This document shows, one piece after another, positions 49,608 through 58,890 of a stretch of 64,000 bases of DNA. The DNA lies in assembly GCA_002399735.1 (NCBI GenBank), contig DHEF01000012.1, forward strand, positions 101,699 to 165,698. Direction: 5' to 3'. A program made the position numbers and the translations under genes. Within the stretch, counting starts at the first letter, position 1. Each line of letters starts with the position of its first letter. The notes beneath the pieces were generated by a model. That model was not told where the DNA came from. It saw only the letters and a list, made by a program, of their open reading frames with translations, and made no database searches. Origin of the DNA: Chitinophagaceae bacterium UBA4857 (lineage in GTDB: Bacteria; Bacteroidota; Bacteroidia; Chitinophagales; Chitinophagaceae).

Positions 49608-51056
49608 ATGTCTTTACTCAGATACGAATCGCAGGTAAGACCACCGATTGTGGATGGCAATAAGGATTATCATCAGGTGACAGAGGATATTTGTCGCCCG
49701 GTGGAAACGAAGCCGTCAAAACTTTGGTGGATAGGATTTATTATTTCTTTGGGTCTGTTGGGTTTTGGTGTGGTATCCATTTATATGGATGTGGTGTATG
49801 GTACTGGCCAGTGGAACCTGAATAAAACCATCGGATGGGGTTGGGATATTACCAACTTCGTATGGTGGGTAGGTATTGGTCACGCCGGTACCCTTATCTC
49901 GGCTATCTTATTACTTTTCCGTCAGGGCTGGCGTACCGGTGTAAACCGTGCGGCTGAGGCGATGACGATATTTGCGGTAATGTGTGCAGGTCAGTTCCCT
50001 ATCTGGCACATGGGTCGTGTTTGGAATGCGTTTTTCGTATTACCTTACCCTAATACCCGCGGTCCTTTATGGGTTAACTTTAACTCTCCGCTACTTTGGG
50101 ATGTATTTGCGATCTCTACTTACTTTACCGTATCGTTATTGTTCTGGTACTCTGGTTTATTACCCGATTTAGCTACCCTGCGTGATCGTGCTAAAGTAAA
50201 ATGGCGCAAAATGTTCTACGGTTTAGCTGCATTTGGCTGGACAGGTAGTACTAAACACTGGCAACGTCACGAGGCATTATCCTTGGTATTAGCAGGTTTA
50301 AGTACACCACTTGTACTTTCGGTACACACCATCGTATCTTTTGACTTTGCTACTTCGGTTGTACCCGGTTGGCACACCACTATCTTCCCTCCTTACTTCG
50401 TAGCGGGTGCGGTATTCTCTGGTTTTGCCATGGTACAAACACTTTTATTAATTACACGTAAGGTATTAGGCTTACAGGACTATATTACTATTGAGCACAT
50501 TGAAGTAATGAACAAGGTAATTGTTCTTACCGGTTCGATTGTAGGTATTGCTTACTTAACCGAGTTATTTATGGCATGGTACAGTGCTGTAGATTATGAG
50601 TGGTTTGCTTTTAAAGAAAACCGTTTAAGCCTGAGCAGTCCTTATGGCTGGAGCTACTGGTTAATGATGGGTTGTAACGTATTATCGCCTCAAGTATTCT
50701 GGAGCAAAAAATTACGCCGCAACTTATTGCTGACCTTCTTTATGAGTATTCTGGTAAACATTGGTATGTGGTTCGAACGTTTTGTAATTATCGTAACCTC
50801 TATTTATCGTGATTACCTGCCAAGCTCCTGGAGTACGTATTATACACCGACCATTTGGGAGATTGGGTTTTACATGGGTACGTTTGGTTTATTCTTTACC
50901 TGTTATTTCCTGTTCTCTAAATACTTCCCGGTAATTGCCATTGCAGAGATTAAACATATCCTGAAAAAGAATGGTGATAACTATAAAGAAGAGATGAACA
51001 AAGTGGAAGAAAAACCACTGGATAAGTTTACAGATGACGAGTTACATCATCATTAA
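49608..51056 (+). CDS. actC: Alternative complex III quinol-site subunit ActC (NrfD/PsrC family)
   Basis: The 482-residue polytopic protein has about ten helices. The NrfD family block WWVGIGHAGTLISAILLLFRQGWRTGVNRAAEAMT (residues 85-120, quoted in part) carries the conserved His. Further histidines and acids lie in HTIVSFDFATSVVPGWHTTIFPPYFVAGA (quoted in part). ActC binds menaquinol and is proposed to couple its oxidation to proton movement. It ends with an acidic, His-rich cytoplasmic tail (DDELHHH). It is separated from actB by a repeat but belongs to the same operon by order and strand. Confidence 0.94.
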   Translation: MSLLRYESQVRPPIVDGNKDYHQVTEDICRPVETKPSKLWWIGFIISLGLLGFGVVSIYMDVVYGTGQWNLNKTIGWGWDITNFVWWVGIGHAGTLISAILLLFRQGWRTGVNRAAEAMTIFAVMCAGQFPIWHMGRVWNAFFVLPYPNTRGPLWVNFNSPLLWDVFAISTYFTVSLLFWYSGLLPDLATLRDRAKVKWRKMFYGLAAFGWTGSTKHWQRHEALSLVLAGLSTPLVLSVHTIVSFDFATSVVPGWHTTIFPPYFVAGAVFSGFAMVQTLLLITRKVLGLQDYITIEHIEVMNKVIVLTGSIVGIAYLTELFMAWYSAVDYEWFAFKENRLSLSSPYGWSYWLMMGCNVLSPQVFWSKKLRRNLLLTFFMSILVNIGMWFERFVIIVTSIYRDYLPSSWSTYYTPTIWEIGFYMGTFGLFFTCYFLFSKYFPVIAIAEIKHILKKNGDNYKEEMNKVEEKPLDKFTDDELHHH

Positions 51057-51065
51057 TAAAGTGGT

Positions 51066-51150
51066 TATTTGATTTACAGGCTGTAGTACCTTGATTGAGC
51101 TGAGGTTGCGACGCTCCGTTCAACTGCAGTAACAATATTGAACAATTGGT
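51066..51150 (+). repeat. Dispersed intergenic repeat, copy F
   Basis: GGCTGTAGTACCTTGATTGAGC, then TTGCGACGCTCCGTTCAACT, then GCAGTAACAATATTGAAC (quoted in parts). It lies in the actC-actD gap. Confidence 0.65.
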
Positions 51151-51191
51151 GAAGGCCGTTAACACCGGTCGGCACTTTATAAATAATAATT

Positions 51192-51779
51192 ATGGGGGTT
51201 AAAAAATTTATAGTAGGCACTTTTTACGACGAGCAGGTTTTGTTTCCGGCCGTAAAAAAAGTACGTAAAGCGGGGTACAAGTTGCACGATGTGTATACGC
51301 CGTTTCCTATTCATGGATTGGATAAAGAAATGGGTTTAAAAGACACCAGCTTACACGTTGCGGGGTTTATATATGGTATTACCGGTACTACCACTGCGGT
51401 TAGCTTTATTACCTGGGCATTAACGGTTGACTGGCAGATAAACTTTGGTGGCAAACCATTTTTCTCTTTACCTGCGTGGATACCTATTACGTTTGAGTTA
51501 ACCGTATTATTTGCAGCGGTGGGCATGGTACTTACATTTTGCTGGTTATGTCAATTAGCACCATTTGTAAAAAAAGACCACTTTAACCCTCGCAGTACCG
51601 ATGATACATTTGTAATGGCTATTGAGTGTACCAGCAAAACCAACGAAGAAGAAGCGGTTGCTTTCTTAAAAAGCATCGGTTCATCGGAAGTAACAGTGGA
51701 GAATAAAGAAACTGGTTGGTGGATTGGTCGTTATGATCAGGATACTACCCGTTTTGGTAAAAAAATAGAAGCGGTTTAA
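51192..51779 (+). CDS. actD: Alternative complex III subunit ActD (DUF3341)
   Basis: The 195-residue DUF3341 protein starts with a soluble segment (KKFIVGTFYDEQVLFPAVKKVRKAGYKLHDVYTPFPIHG, quoted in part). Two membrane helices follow (about 57-77 and 99-122), then a soluble C-terminus with ECTSKTNEEEAVAFLKSIGSSEV. ActD is a structural subunit at the cytoplasmic side next to ActC. Its place between actC and actE is the normal order. Confidence 0.93.
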   Translation: MGVKKFIVGTFYDEQVLFPAVKKVRKAGYKLHDVYTPFPIHGLDKEMGLKDTSLHVAGFIYGITGTTTAVSFITWALTVDWQINFGGKPFFSLPAWIPITFELTVLFAAVGMVLTFCWLCQLAPFVKKDHFNPRSTDDTFVMAIECTSKTNEEEAVAFLKSIGSSEVTVENKETGWWIGRYDQDTTRFGKKIEAV

Positions 51780-51836
51780 GCACTGCTTCAGGTGAGATAA
51801 ACAGAACAGATTTTTTTGAAGAATATATATAAGAGA

Positions 51837-52469
51837 ATGAAAAAACTATTCGTCATAACTTTTTGCACACTAGCCGTAGCTATAACCATTGTAAGCTGTG
51901 GTGGCAGCGACAAGCCGGGCCGTTCTTACATGCCCGACATGTCGTACAGTGTAGCTTATGAAACGTATGCACCAAGCGATGAAAGATTAAAAGCTTCAGG
52001 CGCTACTTATAATCACCAACCGGTAAAAGGGTCAATTGCCCGTGGCGATGCTTTTCCTTATACGATTCCAAAGTCGGATAGTGGCTATGCACGTGCGGCA
52101 TTTGTAAAAAACCCTTTGAATATTGATAGCATTAATTTAAAAGAAGCAGAGCGTTTATATCTAATTAACTGTGGTATTTGCCATGGTGCTAAACTAGATG
52201 GCGACGGTCCGTTATACAAAGGCGGCGAAGGCCCATTTACTGCAAAGCCAATTCCGCTTGTTAACGATGAAAAGGCAAATAACATGACAGATGGAACAAT
52301 GTTTTACTCAGTAACTTATGGTAAAGGCCAGATGGGAAGTTATGCGTCGCAGTTAAACACCAAACAACGTTGGGAAGTAGTAGCTTATATAAAATCTAAG
52401 CAAGCTAAAAAAGTGGCACCTGCTGCTGCAACCGGCGCACCGGCTGCTGATACAACAGCCGCAAAATAA
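51837..52469 (+). CDS. actE: Alternative complex III monohaem cytochrome c lipoprotein ActE
   Basis: The 210-residue protein has a lipoprotein signal with lipobox Cys in ITIVSCGGS near residue 21. The typical ActE opening MPDMSYSVAYETYAPSDERLKASG (quoted in part) follows, then a cytochrome c domain with CGICHG near 110 and candidate distal Met in KGQMGSYASQL. The C-terminus is Ala-rich. I chose the ATG at 51837 with AAGAGA just before it; the longer frame begins at TTG. It passes electrons from ActA towards the oxidase. Confidence 0.93.
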   Translation: MKKLFVITFCTLAVAITIVSCGGSDKPGRSYMPDMSYSVAYETYAPSDERLKASGATYNHQPVKGSIARGDAFPYTIPKSDSGYARAAFVKNPLNIDSINLKEAERLYLINCGICHGAKLDGDGPLYKGGEGPFTAKPIPLVNDEKANNMTDGTMFYSVTYGKGQMGSYASQLNTKQRWEVVAYIKSKQAKKVAPAAATGAPAADTTAAK

Positions 52470-52520
52470 AGAGAGCGAAAGGAATCGAAAACTATTTGAA
52501 GAAATTATAAAAGAACAGTG

Positions 52521-53768
52521 ATGTCATCATTAAAGGAACAATTTACGCCCACGAAAAGATTCAATACAATTGCTATTGCATTAATGCTGGTGGGATTTAT
52601 TGCTATCATTGCTTTATACTTTTCAACTCACGGCAGTGGTATTGCCGAGGCTGATAAGCAAAAGCAGGATGCCAGATTTTGGGCTAGTTTACTACAAAAC
52701 AGCGTTTACTTTTTATTAGTAGTAAATGCCAGTATGTTCTTTATCTGTGCTACTACATTAGCATGGGGCGGTTGGCAAATATCTTTCCGCAGGGTAACAG
52801 AAGCTATTTCTGCCTGTGTACCTATCATTGGTGTATTAGCTGCTATTATTTTATTGGCAATTGCTTTTGGCGACAACCACACTATATATCACTGGACAGA
52901 TACGCACCATGTACACGATGACCCTATTTTAAACCATAAAAAAGGTTTTTTAAATAAAGGCTTTTTTGCAACGGTTACTATCTTAACTGTAGTATTATGG
53001 TCTCTACTGGGTTACAAGTTAAGAGCCATGTCACGCAAGTTAGATACAAACCCTTTACCTTCTATTGAAGCAGGTAAAAAATACATGTGGAAAAACACCA
53101 TCTGGGCGGCTCTTTACGCAGTGGTATTTGCCTTAACAGTAATGTCAACTGTTCCCTGGTTATGGTTAATGAGTATAGATGCACACTGGTACAGCACCAT
53201 GTATAGCTGGTACACATTTGCCAGTACATTTGTGGCGGGCGTAGCCTTAATTGCCTTGTTTGTAATCTATTTAAAAAACAAAGGTTATTTAGAGTTGACC
53301 AATACAGAACACTTACACGATTTGGGTAAATTCATGTTTGCGTTCTCTATTTTCTGGACATACCTGTGGTACTCACAGTTCATGCTTATCTGGTATGCAA
53401 ACATTCCTGAAGAAACTATTTACTTCAAACCCCGTGCAACCGGTCTTTACAGTGGTATTTTCTGGTTCATGTTCATAATCAACTTTATTGCACCGCTACT
53501 AATATTAATGAGTCGCGACTCAAAACGTAACTACACCATTATAGCAGTAGTAGCCGTGTTAATCATATTTGGTCATTGGTTAGATTTTTACCAAATGGTA
53601 TTCCCGGCAATTTCGCCAAATAAAGTGCCCATGATTTTATACGATTTTGGTGTAGCTCTTGGTTTTGTTGGTATCATTATGTTTGTTACCGGTAGGGTAC
53701 TAAGCAAACATTCTTTAATACCCAAAAACCACCCGTTCATCAAAGAAAGTGTTATTCACCATACCTAA
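52521..53768 (+). CDS. actF: Alternative complex III quinol-binding-type membrane subunit ActF
   Basis: The 415-residue protein has about ten helices and starts MSSLKEQFTPTKRFNTIAIALMLVGF (quoted in part). It carries the ActF features WGGWQISFRRVTEAISACVP, HHVHDDPILNHKKGFLN and WYSQFMLIWYANIPEE. ActF is the second large membrane subunit, related to ActC and lying beside it. The ATG at 52521 is preferred to the GTG three bases earlier. The oxidase genes follow after a repeat-filled gap. Confidence 0.93.
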   Translation: MSSLKEQFTPTKRFNTIAIALMLVGFIAIIALYFSTHGSGIAEADKQKQDARFWASLLQNSVYFLLVVNASMFFICATTLAWGGWQISFRRVTEAISACVPIIGVLAAIILLAIAFGDNHTIYHWTDTHHVHDDPILNHKKGFLNKGFFATVTILTVVLWSLLGYKLRAMSRKLDTNPLPSIEAGKKYMWKNTIWAALYAVVFALTVMSTVPWLWLMSIDAHWYSTMYSWYTFASTFVAGVALIALFVIYLKNKGYLELTNTEHLHDLGKFMFAFSIFWTYLWYSQFMLIWYANIPEETIYFKPRATGLYSGIFWFMFIINFIAPLLILMSRDSKRNYTIIAVVAVLIIFGHWLDFYQMVFPAISPNKVPMILYDFGVALGFVGIIMFVTGRVLSKHSLIPKNHPFIKESVIHHT

Positions 53769-53804
53769 TAGTTGGTGCATAATTACGAACGTAGATCTTT
53801 TTAA

Positions 53805-53895
53805 GTCGGCTGTTGTACTACTATCATCGTCCGTTGCGACGCTCCGTTCATCGTTCCGTTCGCTATTAGACAGTAGGCCTGCAGCATAACAATAA
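53805..53895 (+). repeat. Dispersed intergenic repeat, copy G
   Basis: CGGCTGTTGTACTACTATCATCGTCC, TTGCGACGCTCCGTTCATCG, CGCTATTAGACAGTAGGCCTGC (quoted in parts). It lies in the actF-coxB gap. Confidence 0.65.
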
Positions 53896-53928
53896 CTGAT
53901 TTTTTCTTTTAGGAATTTTAATACTATT

Positions 53929-55014
53929 ATGACGACAACGTTTTTTATCATTGCAATTTTAGTGCTTGGCTTTCTGATAACATTTCAGATAGCTAAGGCG
54001 AGTGAATATGTTGCAGTAATCCGAGGTGAAGAGAAGTCTCGTAAGCAAACCAATAAAATCAATGCATTTTTGCTATTGGTATTCCTTATTGTAGGAATGT
54101 TTGGTGTGTACTATTGCAATGTAAAATTAGAAGGCAAAATATTAAAATTTGGTAGTGCCGATTCTGATCATGGTTTGCTTGTAGACCAGATGATGAAATA
54201 CACCCTAATTGCAACAGGGATTGTATTTGTACTTACCCAGGTGTTATTGTTTTGGTATTGCTTTAAATACCAGGAAAAAGAAAATCAAAAAGCTTATTTC
54301 TTTCCACACTCTAACAAGTTAGAGCTTATCTGGACGGCAGTACCTGCCATTATACTTACGGTTTTGGTAACTTTTGGTATTGTTTATTGGTACCGTATTA
54401 CCGGCCCGGCTCCTAAAGAAGCCATGACTGTTGAAATTGTAGGCAGCCAGTTTAAATGGGAGTACCGTTACCCGGGTCCTGATAAAGAATTAGGTCAGAA
54501 ATACTACAAAAAAATTGACCCAAGCGCCATGAACCCATTAGGTCAGGTTTGGGAAGATCAGTTGGGGCATGACGATATTTACATTAACGGTCAGGACGAG
54601 CCAATGCATTTGGTAGTAAACAAACCCGTTAAATTAGTTATTAACGCTAAAGATGTAATTCACGACGTAGGTTTAGCACATTTCCGTATGAAAATGGACG
54701 CAGTACCGGGCACACCAACCACCATGTGGTTTACCCCAACAAAAACTACTGCCGAAAAAATTAAAGAAACCGGCAACCCCGATTTCGTTTACGAAATTTC
54801 TTGCGACCAGATGTGTGGATCAGGGCATACAAACATGAGGGGCACTATTGTTGTGGAAACACAAGAGGCTTTTGATCAGTGGATTGCTTCTAAAAAACCT
54901 CAGTATAAAATTGCTATGGAAGTAAAACGTGTAGCTGATTCTACTGCAGCTGCCGGTGTTGCTCCGGTAGCGCCTGTAGCTAAAGACACCGTAATTGCAC
55001 AGTTGAAACACTAA
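53929..55014 (+). CDS. coxB: Cytochrome c oxidase subunit II
   Basis: The 361-residue protein has three hydrophobic segments: one at the N-terminus (about 2-20), one at 38-58 and one near 82-105, before the usual helix at 135-155 (WTAVPAIILTVLVTFGIVYWY). A CuA domain follows: QFKWEYRYPG, the His of KDVIHDVGLAHFRMKMDAVPG (quoted in part) and the copper loop CDQMCGSGHTNMRG. The loop keeps both Cys, the His and the Met; the residue often Glu between the Cys is Gln. It accepts electrons from cytochrome c or from complex III directly. The C-terminus is Ala/Pro-rich. Confidence 0.94.
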   Translation: MTTTFFIIAILVLGFLITFQIAKASEYVAVIRGEEKSRKQTNKINAFLLLVFLIVGMFGVYYCNVKLEGKILKFGSADSDHGLLVDQMMKYTLIATGIVFVLTQVLLFWYCFKYQEKENQKAYFFPHSNKLELIWTAVPAIILTVLVTFGIVYWYRITGPAPKEAMTVEIVGSQFKWEYRYPGPDKELGQKYYKKIDPSAMNPLGQVWEDQLGHDDIYINGQDEPMHLVVNKPVKLVINAKDVIHDVGLAHFRMKMDAVPGTPTTMWFTPTKTTAEKIKETGNPDFVYEISCDQMCGSGHTNMRGTIVVETQEAFDQWIASKKPQYKIAMEVKRVADSTAAAGVAPVAPVAKDTVIAQLKH

Positions 55015-55060
55015 TTTGTTATGAGCAAGGCACAAAGAAAAGTGCCACAAAAATATTACT

Positions 55061-56869
55061 ATGAGTCACGCAGCACATATTGAACATTCGGCAGTTGGTT
55101 TTGATTCGCACCATGACGGCGACCATGGGCATCACCACAAGGAAACGTTCCTGACAAAGTATGTATTCAGTCAGGACCATAAAATGATTGCCAAACAGTT
55201 TTTAATTACTGGTATCATTTGGGCATTCATTGGTGGTTTGTTTTCGGTTTTATTCCGTTTACAACTTGGCTTTCCCGATCAAAGCTTTCCAATTTTAGAA
55301 ACCTTCTTTGGTCAATGGGCCGAGGGTGGTAAAATTAAACCCGACTTTTACTATGCATTGGTAACCATGCATGGTACGGTGCTGGTATTCTTTGTATTAA
55401 CTGCAGGTCTTAGTGGTACGTTTGCCAACTTACTTATTCCTCTTCAGGTAGGTGCCCGTGATATGGCATCTCCTTTAATGAATATGTTATCATACTGGTT
55501 CTTCTTTGCTGCCAGTATAGTTATGCTAGCCTCGCTGTTTATACAAACAGGTCCTGCATCCGGCGGTTGGACAGCCTATCCGCCGTTAAGTGCCCTTGGT
55601 CAGGCATCTATCGGTTCTAAAGCCGGTATGGATATGTGGATCATTGGTATGGCCTTGTTTATTGTATCGCAGTTATTGGCAGGCCTTAACTACATTTCTA
55701 CCATATTAAATATGCGTACAAAAGGTATGGCCATGACTCGTTTGCCATTAACCGTTTGGGCATTATTCTTTACTGCGGTATTAGGTGTACTTTCTTTCCC
55801 TGTATTATTATCAGGTGCGGTACTACTTATTTTCGACCGTACTTTAGGTACCAGCTTCTACTTAAGCGATATATTTATTGCCGGCGAAGCCTTACCAAAC
55901 GAAGGCGGCAGTGCCATTCTTTACCAGCATTTATTCTGGTTCCTGGGTCACCCGGAAGTATATATTATTCTGTTACCTGCCATGGGTATGGTATCGGAAA
56001 TATTATCCATCAACTCACGTAAACCCATCTTTGGTTACATGGCCATGCTTGGTTCCATGTTTGCCATTTGTATCCTGGCATTCCTTGTATGGGCGCATCA
56101 CATGTTCGTTACGGGTTTAAATCCTTTCTTAGGTTCGGTGTTCGTACTATTAACGCTGTTAATTGCGGTGCCTTCGGCCATTAAAGTATTTAACTGGTTA
56201 ACAACTCTTTGGCGTGGTAGCATCAGGTTTACACCAGCCATGTTATTTGCCATTGGTTTTGTAAGCTTATTTATTTCAGGTGGTTTAACAGGTATCTTCC
56301 TGGGTAACTCAACTATCGATATTCACTTGCACGATACCATGTTCGTAGTAGCTCACTTCCATATAGTAATGGGTGTGGCCTCCATGTTCGGTATGTTTGC
56401 CGGTATTTATCACTGGTTCCCTAAAATGTATGGCCGTTACATGAACAACACATTGGCTTATGTACACTTCTGGGTAACAATTGTAGGCGCTTACTTAATT
56501 TTCTGGCCTATTCATTACCAGGGTTTAGCAGGTATGCCACGTCGTTATTTAGACAAAAGTCAGTGGGTAAACTTTAGCCAGTTCCACGAGTTGGATGCGA
56601 TGATTACCATTGTAACCATCATTGTATTTGCGGTTCAGTTAATGTTTATATTTAACTTCTTCTACTCTATTTTCAAAGGACGTAAAGTAACAACACTTAA
56701 CCCTTGGAAAGCAACAACTTTAGAGTGGACTACGCCAATCAACCCAGGACATGGTAACTGGGATGGTGAAATACCGGAAGTACACCGTTGGGCTTACGAT
56801 TACAGTAAAGACGGAAGAGATTTTATTCCGCAAACTGAGCCTGTAAGCGAAAACGAAAGCACTCACTAA
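55061..56869 (+). CDS. coxA: Cytochrome c oxidase subunit I (A-type haem-copper oxidase)
   Basis: The 602-residue protein has 12 helices. Ligand motifs are visible: MHGTVLVFF (low-spin haem His), WFLGHPEVYIILLPAMG (CuB His, the cross-linked Tyr and the D-channel Glu, so type A1), WAHHMFVTG (two CuB His) and HDTMFVVAHFHIVMG (haem His pair). It has an unusual His-rich N-terminus (HSAVGFDSHHDGDHGHHHKE). It reduces O2 to water with proton pumping. coxB lies 46 bases upstream. Confidence 0.96.
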   Translation: MSHAAHIEHSAVGFDSHHDGDHGHHHKETFLTKYVFSQDHKMIAKQFLITGIIWAFIGGLFSVLFRLQLGFPDQSFPILETFFGQWAEGGKIKPDFYYALVTMHGTVLVFFVLTAGLSGTFANLLIPLQVGARDMASPLMNMLSYWFFFAASIVMLASLFIQTGPASGGWTAYPPLSALGQASIGSKAGMDMWIIGMALFIVSQLLAGLNYISTILNMRTKGMAMTRLPLTVWALFFTAVLGVLSFPVLLSGAVLLIFDRTLGTSFYLSDIFIAGEALPNEGGSAILYQHLFWFLGHPEVYIILLPAMGMVSEILSINSRKPIFGYMAMLGSMFAICILAFLVWAHHMFVTGLNPFLGSVFVLLTLLIAVPSAIKVFNWLTTLWRGSIRFTPAMLFAIGFVSLFISGGLTGIFLGNSTIDIHLHDTMFVVAHFHIVMGVASMFGMFAGIYHWFPKMYGRYMNNTLAYVHFWVTIVGAYLIFWPIHYQGLAGMPRRYLDKSQWVNFSQFHELDAMITIVTIIVFAVQLMFIFNFFYSIFKGRKVTTLNPWKATTLEWTTPINPGHGNWDGEIPEVHRWAYDYSKDGRDFIPQTEPVSENESTH

Positions 56870-56904
56870 ACTGAGTGTAACAGGCCGGATGTATAAAATT
56901 TAAT

Positions 56905-57015
56905 TTTAACGCCGGCAGCAGTAACACAGATGATCGTCCCTTGTTTTAATCCCGAATAGGGTTTGTGCAGGGGCTCAGGACGACGCTCCGTTCAACTGCA
57001 TATTATTGGGCATCA
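56905..57015 (+). repeat. Dispersed intergenic repeat, copy H
   Basis: CGGCAGCAGTAACACAGATG, GACGCTCCGTTCAACTGCAT, ATTATTGGGCATCATTGT. It fills the coxA-cyoE gap. Confidence 0.65.
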
Positions 57016-57120
57016 TTGTAAAATTATAAAATGCCCGCACTACTTTTTAAAAGTAGCAAACAAAGGAAAGGAAGATGGTTGTGCAAACAATCATTGTATA
57101 TATAACGAAAGGATAAGGTG

Positions 57121-58005
57121 ATGAAGAAACTTAAGGACTACTTGTTGCTGATAAAGCTTTCGTTAAGTATCATGGTGGTATTTAGTAGTGTAATTAGTTA
57201 CCTGCTGGTACCGGGAATAGATTTTGATGTAGTAAGGATACTATTGCTCTTTATAGGTGGGTTATTGGTTACAGGTAGTGCCAACACTATTAACCAGGTA
57301 GTAGAAAAAGACACCGATGCATTAATGAAGCGTACCGCTGTAAGGCCCATTGCTTCAGGGCGAATGAGTCCGCAAGAGGGTTGGGGTTTTGCTATACTAA
57401 CCGGCGCAATAGGTGTTTTTATACTGGGCTACTTTTTTAACTGGACAGCAGCATCCATTGCCGCTTTTAGTTTGTTTTTATATGCGTTTATTTATACACC
57501 GCTAAAAAAAGTAAACTCAATAGCTGTTTTGGTAGGTGCTGTTCCCGGCGGTTTGCCTTGTTTAATTGGTTGGGTTGCAGGTTTTGCTCCCGGCGAAGAA
57601 ATAAGCTGGACCGGTGGAATAGTGCTGTTTCTGGTGCAGTTTTTCTGGCAGTTTCCCCATTTTTGGGCTATTGCCTGGATAGCGCACAACGATTACTCGA
57701 CTGCAGGTTTTAAACTGTTGCCCAGCGATAAAGGACCAACCAGGTTTACGGCCATGCAGACCATTGTTTACTCGTTGTTATTATTACCGGCAACTACAGC
57801 ACCTTATTTTTTAGACATAAGTGAGTTTGAAAGTATAAAGGGAATGATTGGTTTTATACTGGTAATACTGGCTAATATTTTTATGGTATTAAGAAGTGTT
57901 GCCTTGTACAAAAACATGGACATAAAGTCGGCAAGAGGGGTGATGTTTGGTAGTTATATTTATTTACCTGTGGTGTTGTTAGCGTTGCTGTTGAGTAAAG
58001 TGTAG
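57121..58005 (+). CDS. cyoE: Protohaem IX farnesyltransferase (haem O synthase)
   Basis: The 294-residue UbiA-family enzyme has about eight or nine helices. The first Asp-rich motif is NTINQVVEKDTDALMKRTAVRP (near residues 60-82, quoted in part) and the second YSTAGFKLLPSDKG near 195-210. It makes haem O from haem B, the precursor of haem A for CoxA. No haem A synthase (CtaA) gene is in the window. The ATG at 57121 is used; a GTG lies one codon earlier. Confidence 0.95.
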   Translation: MKKLKDYLLLIKLSLSIMVVFSSVISYLLVPGIDFDVVRILLLFIGGLLVTGSANTINQVVEKDTDALMKRTAVRPIASGRMSPQEGWGFAILTGAIGVFILGYFFNWTAASIAAFSLFLYAFIYTPLKKVNSIAVLVGAVPGGLPCLIGWVAGFAPGEEISWTGGIVLFLVQFFWQFPHFWAIAWIAHNDYSTAGFKLLPSDKGPTRFTAMQTIVYSLLLLPATTAPYFLDISEFESIKGMIGFILVILANIFMVLRSVALYKNMDIKSARGVMFGSYIYLPVVLLALLLSKV

Positions 58006-58044
58006 TTAATTTGAAAATTTGGTGACTTGGAAGTTTGATAATTG

Positions 58045-58145
58045 GGTTTTCACATTGTGTAGGAAACTTACATAATGCCCAATAGTATTACTGAACGATG
58101 CAGTGAGTGACACAACAGGCGATGATAGTAGCAATGCTGCTGACC
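58045..58145 (-). repeat. Dispersed intergenic repeat, copy I
   Basis: Reverse-oriented: AATGCCCAATAGTATTACTG, GATGCAGTGAGTGACACAAC, AGGCGATGATAGTAGCAATG, CTGCTGACCAAC. It fills the cyoE-coxC gap and forms a spurious N-terminal extension of the next frame. Confidence 0.8.
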
Positions 58146-58160
58146 AACAAAAAAATTGAA

Positions 58161-58757
58161 ATGGTAGGAGAGTTGAATATAGATAAAACGAATAACACAT
58201 TAGGCGAAGGCCGTAGAATGCATCCGCACAAGTTTACTTTGTGGGTGGCTATTGCCAGTATGCTAATGATGTTTGCGGGATTGACCAGTGCATTTATCAT
58301 TAAAAGCAACCTGGAAGGATGGCGTACGATAGATTTTCCGAAAATATTTTGGTTATCTACGGTTGTAATTGTTGCCAGTAGCGTAACCATACAGATGGCC
58401 TTACGTGCTTTTAAACAAAGAAGTATGCAACGCTACCGCAGCCTGATGGTGGTAACCGTTATTTTAGGAATGACCTTTGTGGCCATGCAGATTTTGGGCT
58501 TTTACGAGTTATGGAACGATCAGAATGTAAGGTTTAAAGGTTCATCGGGAGCAGGACAGTTTTTATATGTAATTGCCGGACTTCATGGTTTACATGTAAT
58601 AGGAGGTATGGTGGCATTGATTATTGTAGTATGTCGTTCTTTATGGGGGAGGGTAAAATCGTACAGCAGTGTTCCGGTGGAAGTAATGAGTAGTTACTGG
58701 CATTTTGTAGATATACTTTGGATTTACTTGCTGGTGTTTTTTTTATTGTTATCATAG
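58161..58757 (+). CDS. Cytochrome c oxidase subunit III, first copy
   Basis: The 198-residue protein has about five helices and the subunit III features RRMHPHKFTLWVAIASMLMMFAGLTSAFIIK (quoted in part), LHGLHVIGGMVALIIV and EVMSSYWHFVDILWIYLLVFF. I start at the ATG at 58161 (MVGELNIDK), because the longer frame from 58107 encodes the intergenic repeat. A second subunit III gene follows; Bacteroidota oxidase operons commonly carry two. Symbol left blank because the copies are not distinguished by name. Confidence 0.9.
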   Translation: MVGELNIDKTNNTLGEGRRMHPHKFTLWVAIASMLMMFAGLTSAFIIKSNLEGWRTIDFPKIFWLSTVVIVASSVTIQMALRAFKQRSMQRYRSLMVVTVILGMTFVAMQILGFYELWNDQNVRFKGSSGAGQFLYVIAGLHGLHVIGGMVALIIVVCRSLWGRVKSYSSVPVEVMSSYWHFVDILWIYLLVFFLLLS

Positions 58758-58890
58758 GTAGATAATTTGGTAATTAGCTGATTGGGTAATTGGCTGATGA
58801 ACAAGATAAATTGTAAAGTTTTTAATAACGATTAGGTATTAACTGTTAAAGGCTGATACTTAAAAAAAGTCCCTGAGGGGGTAGGTTTAT

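Noticed and set aside
58107..58160. N-terminal extension of the first subunit III gene
   Set aside because: These codons are the reverse-oriented copy I of the dispersed repeat; the ATG at 58161 gives a normal protein.
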